NCBI RefSeq assembly: GCF_015706575.1
Contig: NW_024037048.1
Location: forward strand, 11,611,512-11,675,511
DNA: 64,000 nt
Reading direction: 5' to 3'
Source of the DNA: Patiria miniata
Lineage: Eukaryota > Echinodermata > Asteroidea > Valvatida > Asterinidae
Shown here in pieces: positions 11,357-22,400 of this stretch (position 1 is its first letter; each line of letters opens with the position of its first letter). The notes under the pieces are model-generated. The model made no database searches, was not told where the DNA came from, and worked only from the letters and a program-made list of their open reading frames with translations. The translations under genes and the position numbers were made by a program.

Positions 11357-13494
11357 GTGGGTACGAGCGAAGTAGGATTTTGCTTCATGCACACAAAGAC
11401 ATAAACGACCTACACGGACAACAGGGGGCTCAAGACCGTATTTTCAGTGAAGCCGCCAGGTTTAAAAACCATGTGCAAATTGGTGATTGGTTATCGCTGT
11501 TTGTCAGCAGGTTGCATGTGTACGTGTGTAATACTAGACACAAACAACGTGTATCGTACACTGTTTGAAAATGGCAGGAAACGAGTATCATACTCCGTCG
11601 TGTCTGATGTAAACAATTAGGGTTTTTTTCGTATTTTCTCAGGAACTGTAAGACATTAGGTTGGTTTATTTTCAACCAGATGTTTGGAATAGGATAAGTA
11701 AACAATCCAAAACATGAAATTGTCGGTGATTTCAGTACGCAGCGCCCTTTTAAATATGTCGCAACCCGGCCAATTAGGTACTAGTCGTATGCCAGCCACA
11801 CCGATGGAGTTCGACCGAAGTTCACGGACAAATACTACTATCTAACGCGGCTGAGTTCCTCACAGCAGAATAGAGAAATGTAATTAAGTTGCAGTATTAG
11901 TGCCTTTTAAGACAGTAGAATATAATGCATGATGTATCTTGGCATAGAGCAAGGAAAAGAAAGCGAGTATTTTAAGAAATTTCATTGGATATTTTGCACA
12001 CCAAAAAAAAGGATCAAGGAAACAGGACAATTGCACAATTCAGTTGTAGCTCACCGCCCGTTAGGCCTTCTCGCCATGGTTGTCCATGCACGGTTCACGT
12101 ACGTTGCATCCTGACGCCACTTTTTTTCATCATAGATTATCATCTGAACATGCTCAATGAACATGATTAAGGTAAGTCATAGCAAAAATGCGGAAAAGAC
12201 ATGAATCTGGGACTGACAAACATTTCCATTGTCTAAGAGTGATATACTATAACTCAGACTGGGACCCGTGCTCTGAAACGTGCGAAACTAAATCGGGCCA
12301 ACTTTACTCACTCTTTAGTCAGCAAATGTCTTCAAAAATTCCAAAGGGCAAAGAAAAGGTCCTCGATTAGTAACACCTACCAAGTTTGCATACTCAATTC
12401 AATTTTTTTAAAGGCATTTCTTCAGTATTTATGCACATGTCCAACAACGGTCCACCTATTTGAAAACTAGACTAAAATATCTTCATTCGGTGTCATTAGT
12501 CGGGTGGCTGACTATGGAGTAATGTGTAGTAAATAAAGACTAGTTTCCAGTTGTAGATTAGAATTTACAGTGTGGTGCTGTGCTGTTCCATTCATGACAT
12601 TATTTCGACGTTTCATAAAGGTATTATCATAATGTTGTTAACTTGTAAAATTTGCTCTATGTTTGTAAATCTTAATTCAGTCAGGCTACACCTTAATGCA
12701 GTCTGAAAAGCACTTTTCTTTTAATTTGTGTTAAAGAAATTGATGAAGGTGACATGTAGAGGGATAATAAGTTAAAGGCGAAACTTATTTTACAAAAGAT
12801 GCTTCTTTTTGCACTATCCACACTTAGGTTCAAAGCTGACTCTGGTAAAATCTCTAAGCATTAAGTGGAGCTGCTTAGGTCCATTTTTGGCCCAAATCGT
12901 GCACTTTGTGATAAAAGCATGAAATTTGGCAGGTGGGGTCCCAATGGGCTAGAATTCATATTAAGATCGGGACCCATCCTGGATCTTGCCCATTTTTGGG
13001 GCGGAACTTGATTTTTTTTTAAAGGGGGTGCAAACAATACAAACTCATGAAAACTGTATTTAACATCCATTTTCCTTGTTTTTCTATGGTTTGAAATAAA
13101 CTTAAACATAAAATATAACATTCTAGCTTTCGAACACCAGTTAAATTCCACCCATTTTGTGGGCGTGGTCTAAATGTACAAAAGAGGCGGTATATATTAG
13201 CAGTTTGGTTCTAATAAAAACATTATTCGGTTAGGTAGTAAAATCCTGAAAATTGGCAGGTCTAGTTAAAATGGGCTGAAAACAATTTTAAGAGGTGAAC
13301 AAATCTTGGATGTTGCACAATTTTGGGGGCGGAGCTTGATTTTTCAAAAAGGGGAGTGCAAAAAATAAAAAAACTCAGAAAAACTGTATTTAACATCCAT
13401 TTTCCTTTGTTCTTCATGCTTGAAATAAACAGACATGAGAAATAAACTTAGACATGAGAAATAACTTTATGAGAAATAACACATTAAAATTGTG

Positions 13495-13637
13495 CAGCAG
13501 CAGGATTCCAGTCGAACCAGTGAGTTTGGTGGTTTGAGACATCATCTTACATTGAAAGACATCATCTTACATTGCCGACGCGCATGGCTATGGCGACGCG
13601 CGCGCATACCAGAAACAAGAGCCTTTTTGGCCTAATA
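13495..13637 (-). mobile_element. Partial inverted copy of the 22760-23133 MITE
   Basis: Reverse complement matches its left half (CCAGTGAGTTTGG, GACATCATCTT and CCAGAAAC before CTTTTTGGCCTA). A GACATCATCTTACATTG segment is duplicated. Confidence 0.6.
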
Positions 13638-13639
13638 AT

Positions 13640-14480
13640 CGTTTTCTTCGTTTTGTATGAATAAAAAGGAGTAAATGCTTCAGATTTCAAATATGCATTT
13701 GTCATTTACAAAGCTGGGTTGGGGCAACCTTGAAATTATAAAGCAAAATAATTCTGCGCAAAAACTACTGCATTTATTAAAGTTCATAAAGTACAAATGA
13801 TACCATATGTTTGTATAAATAAAGCATGGCATTTGCTTTTTCTACCACTTTCGAAGCATGTATGAAGCATCAGTATGAATGAAAATTAAGCAAACACTTT
13901 TACTAAAAACCGGTTCTGAAACTAAATTCTGAAAATAATTACTTTTACCTTTAAGCTTTTGCTACACTGTAAGCGTTTACTTCGTTTCTTATGAATAAAA
14001 AGGAGTAAATGCTACAAAATTTAAAATATTTACTTATCATATTTCAAGGTTGGGTTGGGGCTACCTTGAAAATATAAAAGCACATAATTATGCGCAAAAA
14101 TTACTGCATTTATTAATGTTAATCGCGAAAAAGTACAAATAATACCATACGGTAGTTCGTATGAATAAAAACTGGCGTTTGCATTACTCCCATTTGTACG
14201 TTTCGTATGAATATAAAGGAGTAAATGCTTCAGATTTCAAATATGCACTTGTCATTCACAAGGCTGGGTTTGGGGCAACCTTGAAATTATAAAGCAAATA
14301 ATTCTGCGCAAAAGCTACAGCATTTATTATATATTAATCGCGAAAAATTAATATTAACAAAGTTCATAAAGTACAAATGATACCATGTTCGTATGAATAA
14401 AACATGGCATTTGCTTTTACTGGTACTTCCAATTTTGAAGCATTTACTCGCATGTGTATGAATGAAAATTAAGCAAACAC
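13640..14480. repeat. Three direct repeats of about 210-340 bp
   Basis: Each unit starts near TATGAATAAAAAGGAGTAAA (about 13655, 13991 and 14206) and contains GGGCAACCTTGAAATTATAA and TACTGCATTTATTA. No coding potential seen. Confidence 0.65.
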
Positions 14481-14549
14481 GTTCGTGTAGGTTTTATATG
14501 AATTAATCCCTAACCCTATGATCTCAGATTAAATACAAGATTTCTATTG

Positions 14550-15045
14550 TTTTAGCCACTGTGACCTTGACCCTTGACCATTCGACCCCCAATGCGATAG
14601 GCCTATGACCAAGAACAATCCACAAACCAAATTTGAAGTTCATATGCAAAGTATTTCTCAAGTTATCGCGCTGACAAAATTTCTATTGTTTCAGCCACTG
14701 TGACCTTTACCCTTTACCCTTCGGCCCCAAATGCAATAGGCTTCTTAGGATTACCAAGAAAAATACACGAACCAAATTAGAAGTTCATATGTAAAGTATA
14801 TCTAAAGTTATCACACTGACAAAATTTATCTTGTTTTAGCCACTGTGACCTTGACCCTTGACCTTTTGGCCTCAAATGCCAAAGGCTTTTTAGGATTGCC
14901 AAGGACAATCCACAAACCAAATTTGAAGTTCATATGTAAAGTATTTCTCAAGTTATCGCGCTGACAAAATTTCTATTGTTTCAGCCACTGTGACATTGAC
15001 CCTTGACCTTTCGGTCCCAAATGCAATAGGCTTCTTAGGATGAAC
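14550..15045. repeat. Tandem array, 139-145-bp unit, four copies
   Basis: CACTGTGACCTT or a close variant occurs at about 14557, 14696, 14841 and 14986. Units share GACCCTTGACC and AACCAAATTTGAAGTTCATA. Confidence 0.8.
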
Positions 15046-15372
15046 CCCCCTCCCCACCTATTGATTTCCGGAGGCCTAAGTGTCTGGAAAAAATAACCGG
15101 TCAACATTTCAGCACGCCTCCCTGAAAAAATTTTGGATCCACCGTGCTAGCCCCCCAAAAATATTGGTTCTAGAACCGCGCCTGAATGGACGTATATTCT
15201 GTGCACATTTTCATGTTAATATGCCTATATATATATATATATATTAAACATATTAGAAGAGCACTTTCAAGAAATCCTTCATTGGGCCGCCCCTAATTCC
15301 CCTCCCTCTCCTTGTGATCCCCATAGTGTTTATAATACATGCACAATTAAGAAATGCCGCCATTGTAAGTAT

Positions 15373-15851
15373 ACAGGGTGAGTGAACAAAATAGGAAACC
15401 CAAATGGCGGGACCATTTTCCTAATAGCGTTTTGCATGTAGTACTTTCAAAATCTAGGATATGAAAGCCGATTCATAAGCTTTCTTTTAGTACAAGAATC
15501 ATTCAAATCACTCATATGTACTTTTCAAGTTACGGAATTTTAAACACAACCACTGTTTTAAAGTTCTGTCCACGTATCACAAAAAAATGGTATGTGTTCT
15601 TTCAGCAAAACGAAAACAATTCCAGCGCATCCCCCTATATGTGAATTGTTTTCGTTTAGCTGACAGAACTTTTTAAGACGGTGTTTGTGTTTAAAATTCT
15701 TTGCAAAGTACATAAGTGATTTAAATGACTCTTGTACTAAAACAAAGCTTATAAATTGGGCTTTCATATCTTGATTTTGATAGTGCTACATGCAGAACTT
15801 CATTAAAAAAATTGTCCTGCCATTTGGTTTCCTTTTTTTGACTCACCCTGT
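15373..15851. mobile_element. Complete foldback MITE, about 480 bp
   Basis: Left end ACAGGGTGAGTGAACAAAA and right end TTTTTTGACTCACCCTGT are inverted. Inner inverted blocks include GGAAACCCAAATGGC, AGGATATGAAAGCC and TTTTAAACACAACCAC. Same family as 7885-8212 and 61590-61905. Confidence 0.7.
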
Positions 15852-16959
15852 GTAAGTTACTTGTAGACAATCATAACAATTAAGATATGATTTTTTTATA
15901 GCCGCCTACTTTAAAATGTAGCTCCACCCCTAAAGGGCAACAATTAGTCTTGCAACCGTTTAAACTTATCTTTACAGTGTATGGTAAACATTGTTAACCG
16001 ATAGAAAAGTTGTGTTTTTACCAGCAAAAATGATGATTTTCCCTCGTTTGAATCAAGCTGCTCTAATGTACCGCCTCTTTACATATTTAGGCCACGCCCG
16101 CAAAAGGGTGAAAATAACACTCCCCTTTTTGAAAAATCAAGCTCCGCCCCCCAAATGGGCAAGATCCAAGATGCGTTCACCTCTAAAAATTATGTTCGCC
16201 CATTTCAATTGGACATGCCAGTTTTCAGAATTTTACTACCAAACTGAATGATGTTTTCCATATTAGAACCAAACTGCTAATATATACCGCCTCTGTTACC
16301 ATTTAGACCACGCCCACAAAATGGGTGGAAAATTAACAGGTGTTAGGATGCTAGAATGTCTTATTTCATGTTTAAGTTTATTTCAAAGCGTAAAAAAACA
16401 AGGAAATTTGATGTTAAATACAGTTTTCATGAGTTTGTATTGTTTGCACCCCCTTTTTTGGAAAATCAAGCTCCGCCCCAAAAATGGGCAAGATCCAGGA
16501 TGGGTCCCGATTTTAAAATGATTTTTAGCCCGTTTTGACCCCACATGCCAAATTGCATGCTTTTACCACAAAGTGAACTATTTTTCGCTTAGCAGCTCCA
16601 CTAGAGGCAAGCATGTGGGAAGGAGATACGTCAGTTTTTTAACATAACGTTACAAAAAAAGAACTCCAAGATCAAAAATAAACGAAATCTACTTTGTTGA
16701 AGAACCCGGCTGGACAGTGTCTTTAATAATGAGAAAATTAATATCATCTTCCAATGTGTGATTGTTCAGCCTCCACTAACGTCACATATTGTTTCATTTA
16801 AGGGCCAACGCAGCAGCCGTACCATTATGAGGGCCTGTGTATTTGGGGATTGCGGCAACTCCCCAACCCTCAACTTAATACTCAACCGTTTACAGATGTT
16901 AATGTGGCGGATTTCATGACTGTTTGGCTAAATACTAATTAGGCCTACATTTATTAGGT

Positions 16960-17160
16960 GTTGAACACATACTTTTCTTTTTAATCAGTCTGCTCAGCGA
17001 ATACTTCATTTCTTGTTTTTCAAAATGAAAACATATGAATTTCAGTTGTTAATACATGAATGCACAACCCACTGAAGATGTGTTTTTTGTAAATACGTCA
17101 TGATGACGCTATCATGGGTCATGTGACGTCACTTGAAAGATTAATTCATTTAATATTACA
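16960..17160 (+). repeat. Partial copy of the 19865-21050 repeat
   Basis: Shares TTAGGTGTTG, AAAATGAAAACATATGAA, CACAACCCACTGAAGATGTG and a TGACGTCA-rich stretch. Confidence 0.6.
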
Positions 17161-17268
17161 ACTACAACTTTTGTCTAAGTTGAATTATGCACAGGTATTT
17201 TTTCTGTATGTACTTAAAAAAAAGGGTTGAACGGAAAAGCTGCATGAGAAATGAAAAAAAATAGATCT

Positions 17269-17720
17269 ATATTTGAGTGGTTGGGCACAACCCGACCACT
17301 CTTTGGAGTTGTTACGATTAATCTGTCTTTCTTTTTTTCTGGACAATACGTCTCCGCGGGTTTTCTCCTAAACGGTTTATGATATGAACTTGTAACTTTC
17401 AATACATATCAACCCTCATCCCAAGTGGTGCATATTACTCTGACGTCATGATTACGCCATTATGTGTTAAATTACAAGTGATTTCTTTTGAAAAAGTGAC
17501 CAATTACTTTCACCTTTAACTCTTGAACTCAATTACCAATGATGGTTGTATTCTGTAATCAGATAGACCACTAATTGCTGAACATTTTTGTCGTGTATGT
17601 AAACTGGCTTGACCTTTAATTCCGCGTCAAATGGAAGGTCAAAGTTAGGTGAATTCAAAATAAAGAAATTAGCCTCAAATAAAAGGAAAACAAGATTTCT
17701 TTCTATTACCGCCGGATTGA
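17269..17720. repeat. Dispersed repeat headed by a CGGGC-CCCG hairpin
   Basis: Begins GAGTGGTTGGGCACAACCCG, continues with TTTTCTCCTAAACGGTTTAT and TATGAACTTGTAACTTTC, then TCTGACGTCATGAT. Other copies are at 18573-19240 and 38258-38560. Superfamily not recognised. Confidence 0.6.
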
Positions 17721-18239
17721 AATTGCGCTTCACCAGTTTTTCTCTCATATCTGAGTGCTGAAAATTAATATTTCCACAGCGTGTAGACAAACTTTTCTGT
17801 CGTAAAGTCAGTGCAGAATTGTATAATGCCCATGCAAAAAAAAACATCATAAAAACCAATTTATGATATGATAAGCGTTTATGACATAAACTCCAACGAC
17901 GGTAGAGGCTCCGTCGAGTATGTACCATTGTCATAACTTCAGTGCAGACGCGAATCTCTAGTTCTGTTTGCATCAGAACATAGAGTCCGGGTATCAAAAT
18001 GCCCGTCGTATTCGAATCGAATAATCGCTTTCAATTTTTGCCTGATTCGGCATCATTTTTGTTTTAGAATTGATAGAGAATTAATCGCATGAGAAAAAAA
18101 TGACTTGCAACAAGCTTCTGTAGCAACAGAATAATCCAGATAATCGATACCAAACAGAAGATTACATAATCGATACCATTTCTACCAGACACCTGCATTT
18201 GCAGAATCGATTATTAGTTTCTGCAACGCTAGCATTATG

Positions 18240-18339
18240 ATGTGGCGCTGGCAAGAAGCAACTCGGCCATTTGCTCTGTGCAGCTCGCCCGGTACAGGTC
18301 GCCTCAACTGTGCGCCGATACTCGCTTTGTACATCAGCT
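18240..18339 (+). other. Possible 5' untranslated exon of GGT copy 2
   Basis: A locally GC-richer stretch ends at a consensus donor (CAGCT then GTAAGA at 18340). A matching acceptor TTCTTACAG lies at 19266-19274, upstream of the chosen ATG. This is inference from splice consensus only; transcript data would decide. Confidence 0.22.
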
Positions 18340-18572
18340 GTAAGAGAAAAATCATCCTTGTTTCTGAAGTTATCTTCTAAACATATATTGATTAATATTT
18401 AGGAAAGATACATTGTATTAACATTTCCCTGCAGTAAATGAAATCTCTAGTGATTCGAGTTGAAAAAAGATCAGGAGGAGACAGTTATTGATGATCTGAC
18501 CTTGGATAATTAATGATCTGAGCAATTTTAGCACGCCCTCTCCCCTAGCATTTTAGTTCTTGTTATTGAGTG

Positions 18573-19240
18573 ATCGGGCACAACCCGCCCACTCTTTGGA
18601 ATTGTTGCGATTAATCTTCTTTCTTTGAGTGGTCGGGCACGTACAACCCAACCACTGTCTATTGAATTGTTCTCATACATGTTCTTTGTTTGGTTCTTTC
18701 TTTTTTCCGGACAATACTTCTCGCAGGTTTTCTCCTAAACGGTTTATGATATGAACTTGTAACTTTCAATAAATATCGACCCTCATCCGAAGTGGTGCAT
18801 ATTACTCTGACGTCATGATGACATCCTCGGGTGTCAAATTACAAGTGATTTTAGCTGAAAAGCGGTCCAATTACATTCACCCATAACTCTTATACAAAAT
18901 AATCAGTGATGTTTATATTCTCTAGTCGGATAGACCATGAATCGATAAACATTTCTCTTCGTGTATCTGAACTCGCTTGACCCTTAATTCCGGGTCAACC
19001 GGAAGGTCAAAGTTAGGTGAATTCAAAATGAAGACTTTAGCCTGAAATCAAAACAAAGCAAAATTTCTTCCATACGGTTTACGGTATGATCATAAAATCT
19101 AGTGTGAACTTGTACCAGGATTACGAAGATACTATTTATTTTGTTACGTCATCATGACGTCATCATGTATCAAATTACAAGCGATTTAAGGGCAAATTTT
19201 GACGAAATAGTTTACGCTATATCTTTTGTTTCACGCCTAA
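18573..19240. repeat. Dispersed repeat headed by hairpin, second copy
   Basis: The hairpin head GATCGGGCACAACCCG is repeated about 55 bp later as GGTCGGGCACGTACAACCC. The body matches 17269-17720 (CTCCTAAACGGTTTATGATA). It lies immediately upstream of GGT copy 2. Confidence 0.6.
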
Positions 19241-19346
19241 ACCTAAGCCAATTATCTTAATGATTCTTACAGGGTTAGAAATACAGAGAGCACGGAAGCA
19301 TCAGGAGCAACATTTACACCAACTTTCATCTATCATCCCATCAAGC

Positions 19347-19456
19347 ATGGGCGACGCTGAGCAGGGCGAGGCTGTTCGTGGGCCGAGGCAGGGAGAAGAC
19401 GAAAAAATTCCTTTTGTCCAGGGAGACAAGCAATCAGCAGCTCACAAAAAAGGAAG
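19347..19456 (+). CDS. GGT copy 2 exon 1 (start, cytosolic tail)
   Basis: Encodes a 37-residue charged tail (M-G-D-A-E-Q-G-E-A to H-K-K-G-R), ending AG before GTGAGT. Human GGT1 has only a few residues here. Low-complexity polar sequence, no motif recognised. Confidence 0.75.
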
Positions 19457-22400
19457 GTGAGTTCAGACTCCACATGGTACTGCATTCGCTTGTGAAATTG
19501 TTGGATATGTTAACATAGACAGACATATAACATGGAGTAACATACATGCATAAATAAATAACATACACATCTCTTGAGTTGAGATTTGAACCTTTACATT
19601 TTGGAATGAAATTTGACTTCGACGTGAAACCTTGTGTATGAAAAGTGAAATGAGTCCAAAATGATATCAAGACACAAACATTACCCAAGACCAAAACATG
19701 TAGATGTTTACGTAAACAAGTGATAGATGAAAACAACGTAATAATATCTGCTGGAAAATTATGGTGAAATGCAAGCACTTAATATTCGCAAGCTTGGTTA
19801 TCAAACACTTCGAAACTAAGAACACAATTATTGGAAAGCTATAATTTTCTAATCTGATTTTCCTCTTTTTTATTAGGTGTTGGACTAATTATAAGCCAAC
19901 ACTTATTGTTATTGTAAGAATTCCCTATTCTTGTTGTTTTTTTCTCCAAGACAATTTCGTTTCCAGAACTGTTTGTCAAAATGAAAACATATGAACTTTA
20001 ATTGTCAATACATGAATGCACAACCCACTGAAGATGTGTTTTTTGTGATAACGTCCTATTACGTAATCATGGGTCACGTAATGTCACTTGAAATATTAAT
20101 GGGTTTAATCTTTGAAAATCAATTAATCACTCGTGAGAGACCGGAACTTGAATTGATATGATAATAAATGATCTTCATTTTATATCGTGCGTGTCAAATC
20201 ACGTGACCTTTCCTTCCGGTCGAAACCGGAGGTGCTTAATTAAAATTGGAAAAAGATGTGAACTTGCTTTCAATGATGTTAGTGTGTGCACATGTTGAAC
20301 TTGAAAAAAAAACATTATCATTGACGTCATAAAATGTTGGAGCACCCTCTAGCGACAGGTTAAAAAAATGTCAAAAAACGCATTTTTAGTTGATGTGTGT
20401 CATCAACCTGTGCGCGAAAAAAATGGTAACGTCATCAGCGGAAGTTTTTCCTGTGAAATTCCTGGAAAAATCAATTCTGAGATATTTAGTCTCGATCTGT
20501 GCTTTAATTGCCAATTTAGTAAGTCTTAAAACTTCCCCATATTTTGTTACAATAAGTAAAATCGGAGATGCCCTGCCACCACCTTGAAATTTAAAGTTGA
20601 GCACGCCTACACCTTAAAACGTTCATTGAACGACATGTACCTTGTACATGTATCGTATTGTATTTTATTGATGTGTACAGCAAATTGGGATCATCGGGAT
20701 CATTGCCAAACAGTGTGCTCGCCTCTTGAGTGTCTGGTTTTACGACTGTTTTATATTAACTATTGAGCCACAAGTATCGGCTGTTTGATGGAGCAATATA
20801 TTCTTAAGTGTTTACCTTTGTTTTGTGCACATTTATATGACAACTTGTTAACGGATTTTATGACTTTCGATGACGTTGTATGAGACTCAAAAGTTGAGCT
20901 AACAAAAGCGCTTTTTCTTAAAGCATGCGAATTTGGGTAAAGAGGGATGGCGAACAAACTTTTGTAATGCGCCAATGGTGTGCAATTCATTTGTTTAGAG
21001 ATATGAGCTATTTCATGGTTTTTTTTACGATTGTACTTGATAAGATTATAGGACAGCAGCAAGGGCGTGCATATATGTTTAAGCCACTCGATTAATCTGC
21101 GAAATCAATATAAAGTCGACTGTGAGAAATCTGATTTTGCTTTTTACAGGCATCGACTTGCTTTAGACAATTCTCTAACTGTCATTCTAGACAATCAGTG
21201 TTTTTAGCAAACTTTTGTTAACTTTCTTGCCTACAACACAAACCATGATATCCAAACACTGTAAGGTTGTTCCTACAACCTCTAGTGTATGTTTGTATTT
21301 GTTGACTTTTCTCCTATGCTAATGCTTTTCCAGAACTGTTACTCTTCGTGAAAACTGAATATGACCTCATCATGGGTCGAGAGACGTCACGTTAAATTTT
21401 AATAGATATAATATTTGAAAATAACATTAAATGGACCGTATATAAGAGACCTGAACTTGGTTTTGGGGGGAATTGATAGAATAATCCAGGTCTTACAAAA
21501 GCATCATTAACTAACCCCCCTCCCCCACTAAAAAAAATCAAATCGAAGTTTATTTAGTAACCCAACACACACCATTCACTCCGTCAATGCAATTTCAAAT
21601 TCTTCGGAACGACAGCAGTGTATATTTGGGAAGAAGGTTAAATTTTGAAGTGCAAAAAACATCGCCGGGGCGAAATAGATCTGCAGTGAGGACTTGATAT
21701 TAATTCCGTTGTAGAAACACCCTTCGAAAAGTGGGTTGTTGCCTAATAAAGTATGTTATGTATTCTTCTTTTCAGGTTGGCGATAATAATTTTCTTTGTG
21801 CTGTTCATTGGCGCAGCTATTGTCGTTTTACCAATAACCTTACACAAAGTACCGAACAACAACAAAACGATAATAAGCAAGACGCACACTGAGGCACGAC
21901 CAGCAGTACCAGGGAGATATCAGAGTGCAGCGGTAGCAGCCGATGTCGGCTTATGCTCGGAGATGGGTCGGTATGTACAGAAAGGCTCCAGTTATGAGAA
22001 GAAAGTGGGATATTTATGACTCGTCTGCCTATTAAGTCTATATTTCATATTCATAAATACCTAAGACAGTTTACTTATTCCTATTGGTCGATAACCCGTC
22101 ATGTGGGTGGTTTTAAACAGTTGATAACTGGCTGTTCTTAAAACACTTTTCCAAAACAGTTTCACGTGAAATTTTTACTCCTTTGATATCCGGTGCCTTT
22201 TACCGTTTTTATTGGTTGAACACTTTTATTTGTGTTAACGAAAAAATCTTTTGGCACATCCATGACCCAGAAATCAGGTACACTGTACAACAAAACGCGA
22301 GAAGAGGCCGGGAAGAGGTTCGACCATGTCTATGGTTTGACCCCATTTGAGGTGGTAAGGGATTCCACCCGCTGAAGTGGATTTTGGGCTGCAGGCATGA

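Larger units (their letters stand above)
12864..16602. mobile_element. Large inverted-repeat structure, arms about 540 bp
   Basis: The left arm (12864-13400) begins AGTGGAGCTGCTTAG. The right arm (about 16100-16602) ends CTTAGCAGCTCCACT. Inside, GGGGCGGAACTTGATTTT pairs with AAAATCAAGCTCCGCCCC, and GGGACCCATCCTGGATCTTG is also inverted. The 2.7 kb between the arms contains only tandem repeats and a nested MITE, with no transposase ORF. It may be one non-autonomous transposon or two copies inserted head to head. Confidence 0.6.

Noticed and set aside
17533..17997. 154-codon minus-strand open frame
   Set aside because: Lies in the hairpin-headed dispersed repeat, has no recognisable domain and no splice context.
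19260..19346. Upstream in-frame ATG for GGT copy 2
   Set aside because: Poor context (T at -3), and a splice-acceptor-like TTCTTACAG lies between it and the ATG at 19347.
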